This document shows positions 53,283 to 61,420 of a stretch of 64,000 nt of DNA, piece by piece. The position numbers were made by a program, and so were the translations under genes. This stretch comes from Mesorhizobium sp. ORS 3324 (GTDB lineage: Bacteria; Pseudomonadota; Alphaproteobacteria; Rhizobiales; Rhizobiaceae). Location of the stretch: the NCBI GenBank assembly GCA_000824825.2, contig LM655199.1:62001-126000 (forward strand), given 5' to 3'. How positions within the stretch are numbered: the first letter of the stretch is position 1; every line of letters begins with the position of its first letter. Below the pieces are notes generated by a model that was not told where the DNA came from, did no database searches, and saw nothing but the letters and a program-made list of their open reading frames with translations.

Positions 53283-53735
53283 TCAGGCGGAAATACCGCC
53301 CTTGCCGAGGCTGACGTTGATGGTGAATTTCGACCCCGGCGAGACCGACTTGGTCGTGCGCCAGTTCTTGCCGCCGGGTTCGCGGATCAACGCGACGAAG
53401 CCCAGCGCTGTCGCGTTCGGCTCGACCGTGATGGTCTTGGCGGCGGTCTTGCCCGGCGCGACGGAGATCGTGTCGGATCCGATGAGATCGGCGCCGAGCG
53501 CCGAGCCCGCATCACCCTGCAACGCGAAATAGTCGGCCGAGTTGAACTTGCCGGTGCTGGCGAGCCGCATCACCAGCACGGTTACCGGCCTGTCGCCGCC
53601 GCCCGGTCCCGGATTCATGCCGGCGCCACCGCTCACATTGACCGAGATAACCGATGGTTTCGGCGGGCCGCTCTGGCAAGCCGCAAGCAGCCCCGTCGCG
53701 CCGAGGGCAACGATGAATTCGCGTCGATCGATCAT
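53283..53735 (-). CDS. tssJ: TssJ outer-membrane lipoprotein
   Basis: 150 residues. The signal RREFIVALGATG ends in lipobox L-L-A-A-C at residues 16-20. The mature domain is the transthyretin-like beta sandwich of TssJ, with DRPVTVLVMRLASTGKFNSA and ADYFAL. TssJ anchors TssM to the outer membrane. The Arg-Arg near the start gives a Tat-like appearance, although export of TssJ is normally by Sec. It lies 3 bases after the FHA gene. No second TssJ was found in the window. Confidence 0.92.
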   Translation of the reverse strand: MIDRREFIVALGATGLLAACQSGPPKPSVISVNVSGGAGMNPGPGGGDRPVTVLVMRLASTGKFNSADYFALQGDAGSALGADLIGSDTISVAPGKTAAKTITVEPNATALGFVALIREPGGKNWRTTKSVSPGSKFTINVSLGKGGISA

Positions 53736-53738
53736 GTA

Positions 53739-55199
53739 CTACTCCTCTTCGTAAGCATCCCTGAAGTCGGCGCCGATCTCGCCCAGGAAGCTCGATTCCG
53801 CGCTTTGGGCGATGTCGCGATGGCGTTTCTGGTAAAGCTCCCACAGCTTGGCGCTGCGCCCGCCCGCAAGCAGGTTGCCGATCGCGGAATTGGATTTGAG
53901 CTCCTCCTCGATCGCCGCCGGATCGAAGCGGTCGATCATGCGCCGCAGCGCCGCCTGAACGCCGCGCCAGGCGCGCACATGATGCTGCGCGAGGTCGCGC
54001 ACCGCGTCAGAGATCGCCGCCTCGCCCGAGAGAAAGCCCGGGCTGCGCTCGGAGATGATGGTGACGATGACATCCTCGACGGTGGGCAGGAATTTGAGCG
54101 GATTGACTTCCGATGCGCCGACCATCGTCTGGGCGACGCGAGCGCTTCCCTTTTCCTCGGCGCGCTTGCGCAGAAGCTGCAGCAGGCCGTCAAGCATCAG
54201 CCGGTATTCGCGCCCGAATTTCTCCATCTCGGCGACCGGATCGCGGCCTGGGAAATCGGCTTCCTCGACACCCATGCCGCGCAGGAAAGCCGCGCGAAGT
54301 GCCATTTCCGTCGCAGGCGCCGCGTGTGCCGGGCGGGACGGCTTGGCTGCCGGGGCAGGGCGCGGCGGCGGAGGAGGTTCGACCGCCTGGTTCGGCATAT
54401 CCCACGGATGGGCGCCTTGTGGCTTTTCGGCTTGCTGCTCGCGCCGACCGGCAGCGCCAGCACCGTTGTTCGCAGCTGGCGTCGGGGCCGGCCCAAAGCC
54501 GAAATCGTCGTCGAAGCTCGCCGGTTTCGGCGCGGGCTCCGCGCTGCTGCCGCGGGATGGCATCTCGTCGAAACCAAATGGATCCGACCGGCCGGGCGCC
54601 GGCGCATCGCTGGATGGCGGCGTCGCCACCGGGTCGAGGCTGAACGGGTCGTCGAAGGCAGGCGAGCTGCGTTGGCTCGAGGCGCGCTCGTAAGCACCCG
54701 GCACCGGCCGCTCGAACGGGTCCGGAAGATCGGCCGGCCGCGGCCGCCGCGGTTCTTCCTCGACCTTGGCCGAAAAGAAGTCGTCGCCGCCGATGCCGAC
54801 CGGCGCTCGCGACTGCGGCGGCGATCGTTCGGGCGCCGAGTGGCTGGCGATGGGCATCTGCGCGGGTGACGACCGGCCTGCCGGAGGCTGAACCTCGACA
54901 TGGAGAACGTAGTCGCCCAGCCTCAGCCGCATGCCGCTTTGCAGCCGCGTCGACCTGCCGGCGCCGAGCGGGCTGTCGGAATCGTCGATGAACAGCCCGC
55001 TGCTCGACGTGTCGGTAACGAAGTAGCCGTCGCGGCCGCCGCTGATCTTGCAATGCGCCCGCGAGACGAACATGTCCGGATCGTCGATCTGCCAGCCGGC
55101 ATCGGCACTGCGGCCGATCACCAGCTCGCCCTCATCCAGCCGCGTCTGCCTGACGACCTGGCTGCGGGGGCCTTGCTCGAGCGTCAGCACCAGGCTCAT
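53739..55199 (-). CDS. tagH: FHA-domain protein (TagH/Fha), core copy
   Basis: 486 residues from the ATG at 55199, overlapping the tssG stop (ATGA). The frame continues upstream only antisense or within tssG. The FHA domain (1-100) has GRSA (29-32), SRAHC (46-50) and SSSGLF (65-70). A Pro/Ser-rich linker of about 160 residues includes repeated DPF motifs. The C-terminal TagH domain (about 280-460) contains ASEVNPLKFLPTVEDVIVTI, equivalent to the same segment in the second FHA protein. It acts in the threonine-phosphorylation pathway. Confidence 0.92.
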   Translation of the reverse strand: MSLVLTLEQGPRSQVVRQTRLDEGELVIGRSADAGWQIDDPDMFVSRAHCKISGGRDGYFVTDTSSSGLFIDDSDSPLGAGRSTRLQSGMRLRLGDYVLHVEVQPPAGRSSPAQMPIASHSAPERSPPQSRAPVGIGGDDFFSAKVEEEPRRPRPADLPDPFERPVPGAYERASSQRSSPAFDDPFSLDPVATPPSSDAPAPGRSDPFGFDEMPSRGSSAEPAPKPASFDDDFGFGPAPTPAANNGAGAAGRREQQAEKPQGAHPWDMPNQAVEPPPPPRPAPAAKPSRPAHAAPATEMALRAAFLRGMGVEEADFPGRDPVAEMEKFGREYRLMLDGLLQLLRKRAEEKGSARVAQTMVGASEVNPLKFLPTVEDVIVTIISERSPGFLSGEAAISDAVRDLAQHHVRAWRGVQAALRRMIDRFDPAAIEEELKSNSAIGNLLAGGRSAKLWELYQKRHRDIAQSAESSFLGEIGADFRDAYEEE

Positions 55200-56278
55200 G
55201 CCGCTGCCTCCGCCATTTCCGGCCGCCAGCCGACAATGGTGCGCAGCTTGAGATCGTCGGCGTCTCCCCTTTCGGCGGGCCGCGCCAGCCAGGCTGTCCG
55301 GCCAAGCTGGACGGTGCCGATCTTCGGCGGCGGCACGGCGTCGCGCGCGAGCACGATCCTGAGATCGACGTCGAGCGTTTCGCCGATCATGTCGCGTACC
55401 GCCTTCTTGAACTGTGCCAGGCGCCGGCTTCCGGGCAGGAATGCCCTGAAGTCGTCGAGGCCGAGCGGGCCGACGCGCAATTCGACCCGGCTCTGACGGC
55501 TGAAGACGCGCGGGCCGATCGTCGCCCCGCGCCCGAGCGCCGCATAGGCCTTGCCGACGCGGCTCTGCAGCGCCGCTGGTATGGTGATCCAGGCGGCCAC
55601 GAATTCCTTGATCTCGACCGGCACCTTGAAGGCCGTGGCGAGGAACAGCGTCAGCCGCTCCGGACCGTCGACCTGGTTGGCCAGCGATCCGGCCTGGCGC
55701 AGCCTCACCGTATCGAGCTCGGGATCCTGCGTGCCCGGAAGCCCGATCCCCGCCATGGCTTCGAGCATGGCGCGGACACGCCCGCCGACCGAACGTTCGA
55801 CCTGCACCGCCGGATGCGCGTCCGCCCATGCGCGGTAGTAAAGCGCAATCATACGATGCTGCAGGATGTTGACGAAGTCGACGAAGGTCGTGTCGCTGGT
55901 CTGCTCCGCTTGCGTGCCGGTGAACCAGCGCTGCGACAGCCGGTCGAGCACCCAGCGCGTCAGATGCAGCGGCATCGGTCCTTCAGGCCCGAGCAGTCCC
56001 AGATTGGCGATGGTCACCCGCGCCGGCGCCTTTTCGCTTGCCTCCTGGAATTTGACCACGTCCCTCGCCGAAAAGCTCAGGCGCACATGCTGGCCGAGCC
56101 GTGCCGGCTCGCGATTTGCCTGGCCGGAATAGCCGAACAATCCACCCCTCTGCTCCAGCCGGCGCAACAGCTCGAAGAAATCGAAGTTTTCGGACAGCGC
56201 CTCGGCTCCGCTCGGCACGGTTCCGACGGGCTCAGGCCTGCCTAGATCAGGTAGCGATTGCCGGGCGTCATCGGCCAT
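55196..56278 (-). CDS. tssG: TssG baseplate subunit
   Basis: 360 residues from the ATG at 56278; the frame open to 56449 lies within tssF. Motifs of TssG are visible: FDFFELLRRLEQRGGLFGYS, then NLGLLGPEGPMPLHLTRWV and FVDFVNILQHRMIALYYRAW. TssG forms the baseplate wedge with TssF and TssE. The start lies 37 bases inside the 3' end of tssF, and the stop overlaps tagH by 4 bases. Confidence 0.94.
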   Translation of the reverse strand: MADDARQSLPDLGRPEPVGTVPSGAEALSENFDFFELLRRLEQRGGLFGYSGQANREPARLGQHVRLSFSARDVVKFQEASEKAPARVTIANLGLLGPEGPMPLHLTRWVLDRLSQRWFTGTQAEQTSDTTFVDFVNILQHRMIALYYRAWADAHPAVQVERSVGGRVRAMLEAMAGIGLPGTQDPELDTVRLRQAGSLANQVDGPERLTLFLATAFKVPVEIKEFVAAWITIPAALQSRVGKAYAALGRGATIGPRVFSRQSRVELRVGPLGLDDFRAFLPGSRRLAQFKKAVRDMIGETLDVDLRIVLARDAVPPPKIGTVQLGRTAWLARPAERGDADDLKLRTIVGWRPEMAEAAA

Positions 56279-58116
56279 GGCACATCCTCCTGCTTCTGCA
56301 GCAGCCGCGTGCGCGTCCGCACGAAGCCGTTTATCCCGGCATGGCGGGCAAACAGCCGCGCAAGCAGGGCCGAAAGCAAAAGCGTGCTTTGCCCTGCCAG
56401 CACCGACTGGTCGACATGCAGCGTCACTTCCGTGCCCCGCCCGAAGCACATCGGCCCGTCGATCTTGAGCCGCTCGATCACCGGGCGCGAATCGATGCGG
56501 GTGATCGAATGCAGGTTGCGAGCAAGGCTCGGATCTCCGCGGTCGGCATAAAGCTCGAGCAGCGCATGCAGCGGATCGACGCCGCGGCCTTCCTTGGCGA
56601 GGCTGAGGAAGTTGAGCGACAGCTGCGCCACCAGCCGCCAGGCGAGATTGTCGGCGCGGGATTCGCCTTCGGCGCCTGCCGGCAGCGATGCCGGAATCGC
56701 CGGCTGCGGCGGCCGCAATGCGCCGAGCAGCCTGACCGCCTCGACCGGATCGGCCGTCTCCAGCGTCAGCGTCGGAGTGTCGTCCAGGATCGGAAGGTCG
56801 CGGTTGGTGCAGAGCGCCATCACGTCGAGGCGCTTGAGCGGACGGTTCGCCGGACTGCCTGCCGGACGCGAGACCGCGAGAAAGACATCGTCTCCGGTGT
56901 AGGAGGTGCGGGTCAGGCCGTCGCGCCGCTCGTCTTCGGTTGCCCGGCGCGGGCGCCGTTCGGTCGAATAGACCCAGCCGCTGCCGCGATTCTGCCCCAG
57001 GGTGAAAAGCTCGGGAATCTCGGCCTCGCTGCCTTCGGCGTCGGCGTCTTCCACCCGGGTGATGCGAAAGATCTCAAAGTCCCGCGCGCGCGTTCGGTCG
57101 GCATGCACCACCTGCCGCGTTCGGCGCGGATCGATCTCGATGACGTTGCATTCGCGCTCGAAGAGATTGATGAGCGGCGTCACGAACAGTTCGAAATCGG
57201 CCGGCGTCACATCGGCAAGCTCGGGCACCGGGCGCCGGAACAGGAAGATGATCTCTATTCCCGCCTCGCATTTGCGCACCACCGGCTGCAGGCCGCAAAT
57301 CCGCACAAAGTGGAAGCGTTCGGGGATCATGAAATATTCGCGCAGCAGCCGGTAACCCTCGAAGGTCGGGCGGGTGCGCGGCATCAGCGCCTCATCGTCG
57401 CGGATGCCGACCATCTCGGGCTCGGGCAGCGGCGACAGCGGATTGGTCTTGCCCTCCGCCCGCGCGCCGATGGCTGAGCAGGCGCCGAAGATCGCGTCGA
57501 AGAGGAGCGGCGCCTTGGTGCGCCCGGCGAAATAGAGGTCGAGCCGGTCGAGCGACAACTCACTGAGCTTGCCCTTTCCGGTCCGGGCAAGCGCGATGCG
57601 CAGCGCCGCCTCGCCGCGCACGCCGCCGACAGGCCCAATGCCTGCCGCCGCCAGGCCGCTGCGGTCCTGGAAATAGCTGACCGAGGTGATCGCGATCGGC
57701 CACAGCGTGACCTCCTGCGCGGTGGTGAAGGTCGAGCGCGTCGAAAGCCCCGGATGCAGGCTGGAGACCAGCCGCGTGCCACGCGCGACCGAATGGCCGG
57801 CGATCATCGACTGCACCTGCTGTCCAGGCTTCAGCACCGCCATCGCCGTTGCCGGCGCCGGCGTGACCAGGTCGGGGTAAAGCACATCGAGCACGGCGCG
57901 CGAGAAGCGCGAGCGCTCGGCATCGACCTTCAGCCGCGTGCGCGCAGCAAGGAAGGCCACGCCGTCGAGCAGCCTCTCGACATAGGGGTCGGGGCAGGGG
58001 ACGGTATCGAGGGAAAGATTGCGGGCGACCGCCGGATGCATATCGGCGAATTCCGCCGCCAGCGCGCGGATATGGGTCAGTTCCTCTTCGTAATATTCGA
58101 CGAAGACCCGATCCAT
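56242..58116 (-). CDS. tssF: TssF baseplate subunit
   Basis: 624 residues, normal length. The N-terminus VEYYEEELTHIRALAAEFAD followed by YVERLLDGVAFLAARTRLKV is diagnostic of TssF (VasA/ImpG). Two TssF wrap one TssG in the wedge. The gene lies 1 base after tssE and overlaps tssG by 37 bases. The C-terminus ends with FVRTRTRLLQKQEDVPWPMT-like sequence. Nothing is unusual about it. Confidence 0.95.
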   Translation of the reverse strand: MDRVFVEYYEEELTHIRALAAEFADMHPAVARNLSLDTVPCPDPYVERLLDGVAFLAARTRLKVDAERSRFSRAVLDVLYPDLVTPAPATAMAVLKPGQQVQSMIAGHSVARGTRLVSSLHPGLSTRSTFTTAQEVTLWPIAITSVSYFQDRSGLAAAGIGPVGGVRGEAALRIALARTGKGKLSELSLDRLDLYFAGRTKAPLLFDAIFGACSAIGARAEGKTNPLSPLPEPEMVGIRDDEALMPRTRPTFEGYRLLREYFMIPERFHFVRICGLQPVVRKCEAGIEIIFLFRRPVPELADVTPADFELFVTPLINLFERECNVIEIDPRRTRQVVHADRTRARDFEIFRITRVEDADAEGSEAEIPELFTLGQNRGSGWVYSTERRPRRATEDERRDGLTRTSYTGDDVFLAVSRPAGSPANRPLKRLDVMALCTNRDLPILDDTPTLTLETADPVEAVRLLGALRPPQPAIPASLPAGAEGESRADNLAWRLVAQLSLNFLSLAKEGRGVDPLHALLELYADRGDPSLARNLHSITRIDSRPVIERLKIDGPMCFGRGTEVTLHVDQSVLAGQSTLLLSALLARLFARHAGINGFVRTRTRLLQKQEDVPWPMTPGNRYLI

Positions 58117-58117
58117 C

Positions 58118-58876
58118 TCAGGTCTCCCGGAATTCGGTTCGCGCCAGGCCGTTGTCGAGATTGATCGTGGTGCGCAGCCGCATGCGTTCCGGCGTCGGCG
58201 TCATGATCAGCACGGCGTCGATCTCGATCTTCAGGCCGACGCTCTTGTCGCCGAGCGTTACATTGACCGTCGTGGCGCTCTCCTTGAGGCGCGGCTCGAA
58301 GGTAGCAAGCACCGAGCGGATCTCGCGCGCCAGCGCATCGCGGTCGAAGTCCCGCGACGAGCGGCCGGAGAAGGAAGGTACCCCGTAGTTGACCACGCTG
58401 CGCCGCACTTCCGGAAAATCGGCCAGTGACGGCAGCTCGTCCAATGGCTGCTCCTGCTCGGCATCGGAAAGCATCGGCACGGATTCAAAACGTTCGGTAT
58501 TGAACAGTGCCTCGATGTCGCGCCGGACGGCTTCCCTGAGCACCCGCGCCGACACCACCACGCCGCGGCTTTCGATCTCGGCGCGGTGCTCGCTCTGGAA
58601 GACCAGCCGGTGCAGGCGCCGCTTCTGGTCGGGCGTCAGCTCCGCATCGGCATCGATGGCGCGCGCGCTGCCGGCGAGAAGGACCTCGACGCGCTCTGCG
58701 CCGAGTTCCTCTTCCAGCAGACGGCGCAGCCGGTCTATCTCGGAGGTCAGGCCGGGCAGATCGTTGATGAGGCGGTCCCACAGGGAGGGTTGGACCGCCT
58801 CGCGCTTTGCCCGCGAGCTGCCGGCAAGCTGCGCCTTCGCGCCGGGCCGTCTGGCCTCACTTGCCGACATAGACAT
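58118..58876 (-). CDS. tssE: TssE (gp25-like) baseplate subunit with long N-terminal part
   Basis: 252 residues, against roughly 140-180 in most TssE proteins. The gp25/lysozyme-like domain is in the C-terminal half (about 110-245): VNYGVPSFSGRSSRDFDRDA, EIRSVLATFEPRL and RTTINLDNG. About 100 extra N-terminal residues contain a predicted amphipathic coiled region (TSEIDRLRRLLEEELGAERV). TssE nucleates sheath polymerisation on the baseplate. The start overlaps the end of hcp by 20 bases. Confidence 0.9.
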   Translation of the reverse strand: MSMSASEARRPGAKAQLAGSSRAKREAVQPSLWDRLINDLPGLTSEIDRLRRLLEEELGAERVEVLLAGSARAIDADAELTPDQKRRLHRLVFQSEHRAEIESRGVVVSARVLREAVRRDIEALFNTERFESVPMLSDAEQEQPLDELPSLADFPEVRRSVVNYGVPSFSGRSSRDFDRDALAREIRSVLATFEPRLKESATTVNVTLGDKSVGLKIEIDAVLIMTPTPERMRLRTTINLDNGLARTEFRET

Positions 58877-59318
58877 CCATTTCGATCTCGTCGTCCTTGT
58901 CGTAGACGAACTTGATCTTCTTATAGGCGAAGCTGACTTCTTCCTCGATCAGATCGGCCTCGTCGTCGGCCTGCTTCATGTCGTATTCCATGATCGAGGC
59001 ATCGGTGAGCGTCACGACCAGATAGTCGCTGGTCTCGCCGTCGATGGTGCGGCGCGCCGAGAACACCACTTCATCGAGGGCCTTGTTCTCGAACAGCGCC
59101 TTCTTCAGGTAGGGCGACGACTTGTCGTAGTGCTTGGTGAACTTGATCATGCCGAGCGCCACGCGGCCGCGGCGCGAGAGCGAATTGGGATCGTAAGGCG
59201 CGACCATCTTATAGTCGACGCCATGGATCTCGATCTCGTCCTCATGGCCGTCGCGTTTGCTCGGGCCCTTGATGTCCGGAACCTTCAAAAAACCATCGAT
59301 CTTCATTGTTGTCGGCAT
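58857..59318 (-). CDS. hcp: Hcp tube protein (TssD)
   Basis: 153 residues of the Hcp1 family, with PTTMKIDGFLKVPDIKG at the start and ending EMDVYVGK. Hexamers of Hcp stack into the inner tube that is expelled with VgrG. The motifs EIEIHGVDYKMVAPYD and YLKKALFENKALDEVV are family-typical. It lies 48 bases after tssC, the widest gap in this part of the operon, with a GGAGAAAG ribosome site, which may help its high expression. No effector domain is fused. Confidence 0.94.
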   Translation of the reverse strand: MPTTMKIDGFLKVPDIKGPSKRDGHEDEIEIHGVDYKMVAPYDPNSLSRRGRVALGMIKFTKHYDKSSPYLKKALFENKALDEVVFSARRTIDGETSDYLVVTLTDASIMEYDMKQADDEADLIEEEVSFAYKKIKFVYDKDDEIEMDVYVGK

Positions 59319-59366
59319 TGTCTTTCTCCACCGCTTTCAAACAAAACAGATGACTTTGCTGCGATT

Positions 59367-60875
59367 TCACCCCTTCACTGACGGCAGTTCCGACACCAGC
59401 CGAAGCGAGGCGTTGATGCCTTCCAGCTGGTAGTGCGGACGCAGATAGAAACGGGCATTGTAGTAACCGGGCCGGCCTTCGACGCTGTCGACCTGGACCT
59501 CGGCCGCGGCGAGCGGGCGCTTGGCGCGCGCCTTGTCGTCGGCGAAGGCGGGATTGGCCAGCACGTACCGGTTGATCCATTCGGTCAACCAGATCTGCAT
59601 GTCGGAGCGTTCCTTGAACGAGCCGATCTTGTCGCGCGCGATCGCCTTGAGGTAGTGCGCGAAGCGCGAGACGGGGAAAAGATAGGGCAGGTTGGCGGAG
59701 AGCCGCTCGTTCGACTGCGCGTCGGGGTCGACCAGACGCCCGGCGCGGGTCTCGTCGTCCTGCAGCGAATGCGCTCCGATGAAGGCCGCGAGATCGGTGT
59801 TCTTCCGGTGCAGGATCGGCATCAAGCCGAGCTTGGCGAGCTCCGCCTCGCGCCGGTCGTCGATGGCGACCTCCGTCGGGCATTTCATCGCGATCGAGCC
59901 GTCGTCGGTCGGGAAGGCGTGCACCGGCAGGTTGAGCACCGTGCCGCCGTTCTCGACGCCGCGGATCTGCGTGCCCCAGCCGTAGAGTTTATGGCTGCGG
60001 TTGATGTTCACGCCCATCGGGAAGGCGGCGTTCATCCAGACATATTTGTTGTGGTCGCCACCCACCTCTTCCTCGAAGGTGAACCCCTTCACCGGAACAG
60101 TCTCGCTGCCGTAGGGCAGCCGCGCCAGCACACGCGGCATGGTGAGGCCGATATAGCGGGCGTCCTCGCTCTCGCGCAGCGACTGCCATGAGGCATAGGC
60201 CGGGTTGTTCACGATCATCTGCAGGTCCTGCGGGTTCGGCAGTTCCTGCCAGCTGTCCATGCGGAACAGGCGCGGCGAGGCGGCGGCGATAAAGGGCGTG
60301 TGCGCCGAGGCGCAGATGCCCGAAATGTTGCGCAGCAGGCCGACGTCGCGCGGATGATTCGAGAATTCGTAAGCGCCGATGATGCAGCCGATCGGCTCGC
60401 CACCCAGCATCGAATACTCGTCCGTATAGACCTTCTTGAAGATCGGGCTCTGGTCCCACATCTGGCCTTCATAGTCTTCGAGCGTGTCGGCCAGCTGCTC
60501 CTTGGAGATGTTCATCACCCGGATCTTGAGGTGCTTGGCATCCGTCTCGGTGTTGTTGACGAGGTACCAGAGGCCGCGCCAGGTGCCTTCCATCTCGCGC
60601 ACTTCCGGCGCATGCAGGATCTCGTTGACCTGCGTCGTCAGCATCTTGTCGATGCCGGCGATCAGCGACTTGATCGACTTGATCGCGTTGGACGAGATCG
60701 TCGTGGTCTCCGAGCGCGACTGCGCGGCTAAAGCCAGGTTGCGCACCAGCTGCTGCAGCTTCTCGCTGTCGTCCTTCTTGACCTTGAAGTCTTTTTCCAG
60801 GAGTCCGCTGAATTCGCCAAGGTCTATCGCTTCCGCCTCGGCGGTGGCGGCTGCGGTCTTTTGCTGTTCAACCAT
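59367..60875 (-). CDS. tssC: TssC contractile sheath large subunit
   Basis: 502 residues, as usual for TssC/VipB/ImpC. Diagnostic segments include VREMEGTWRGLWYLVNNTET, AYEFSNHPRDVGLLRNISG and FRMDSWQELPNP. With TssB it forms the sheath that contracts to fire the Hcp tube and is later recycled by ClpV. It is encoded 3 bases after tssB. No anomaly is seen. Confidence 0.96.
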   Translation of the reverse strand: MVEQQKTAAATAEAEAIDLGEFSGLLEKDFKVKKDDSEKLQQLVRNLALAAQSRSETTTISSNAIKSIKSLIAGIDKMLTTQVNEILHAPEVREMEGTWRGLWYLVNNTETDAKHLKIRVMNISKEQLADTLEDYEGQMWDQSPIFKKVYTDEYSMLGGEPIGCIIGAYEFSNHPRDVGLLRNISGICASAHTPFIAAASPRLFRMDSWQELPNPQDLQMIVNNPAYASWQSLRESEDARYIGLTMPRVLARLPYGSETVPVKGFTFEEEVGGDHNKYVWMNAAFPMGVNINRSHKLYGWGTQIRGVENGGTVLNLPVHAFPTDDGSIAMKCPTEVAIDDRREAELAKLGLMPILHRKNTDLAAFIGAHSLQDDETRAGRLVDPDAQSNERLSANLPYLFPVSRFAHYLKAIARDKIGSFKERSDMQIWLTEWINRYVLANPAFADDKARAKRPLAAAEVQVDSVEGRPGYYNARFYLRPHYQLEGINASLRLVSELPSVKG

Positions 60876-60878
60876 GAC

Positions 60879-61415
60879 TTACTCCTCGCCCTTGCCGTCC
60901 GATATCGCCTGGCTGGCGATCTTGCTCAGCAGCGGCTCGTTGTTGAGAAGCTGCGCGATGCGCTTCTCGGCGTCGACGCGGCCGTCCATGAAGCCGAGCA
61001 GCTCTTCGAGCTGACGGCGCATTTTGAGGATCTCGGCCAGTTGCGGGACCTGCTCGGCGATCTTGTCCGGCGCGAAATCGCCCATCTTCGAGAAGGTGAG
61101 ATCGACCGCGAGTTCCTCGTCGCGTTCGGCGCCCTCGGCCTGCGGCAGCGTGTTCTTCACCCGCGCTTTCACCCGCGGCCCCATGGCCTCCATGAACTTC
61201 GGGAAACGGTTGGCGTCGGTTTCGATGAGCGTGCGGTCCAGAACCGACTTCATCGCTTCCTTGGTTTGTGAAGCGCCGGAAAGATCGGCCATGACGGCCA
61301 TGACGAACGGCAGTTCGATCGTCGTCGGGCTGCCGTAGGTTTCAACGTCGTAGGCGATCTGCACGCGCGGGGCGCGGTTTCTTTCGATGACCTTCGCTTT
61401 GCTCTCTGCTGGCAT
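60879..61415 (-). CDS. tssB: TssB contractile sheath small subunit
   Basis: 178 residues, typical. The N-terminus RNRAPRVQIAYDVETYGSPT and the block ELPFVMAVMADLSGA identify TssB/VipA/ImpB. The C-terminal helix region (LEELLGFMDGRVDAEKRIAQ) pairs with TssC. In many systems ClpV recognises a helix of the TssC subunit exposed after contraction. It lies 5 bases after tssA. Confidence 0.96.
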   Translation of the reverse strand: MPAESKAKVIERNRAPRVQIAYDVETYGSPTTIELPFVMAVMADLSGASQTKEAMKSVLDRTLIETDANRFPKFMEAMGPRVKARVKNTLPQAEGAERDEELAVDLTFSKMGDFAPDKIAEQVPQLAEILKMRRQLEELLGFMDGRVDAEKRIAQLLNNEPLLSKIASQAISDGKGEE

Positions 61416-61420
61416 GCTTG

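Noticed and set aside
53739-55829. 696-codon version of the core FHA protein
   Set aside because: The extra 210 residues lie in the wrong frame of tssG. The ATG at 55199 overlaps the tssG stop and gives the FHA domain at the N-terminus as in homologues.
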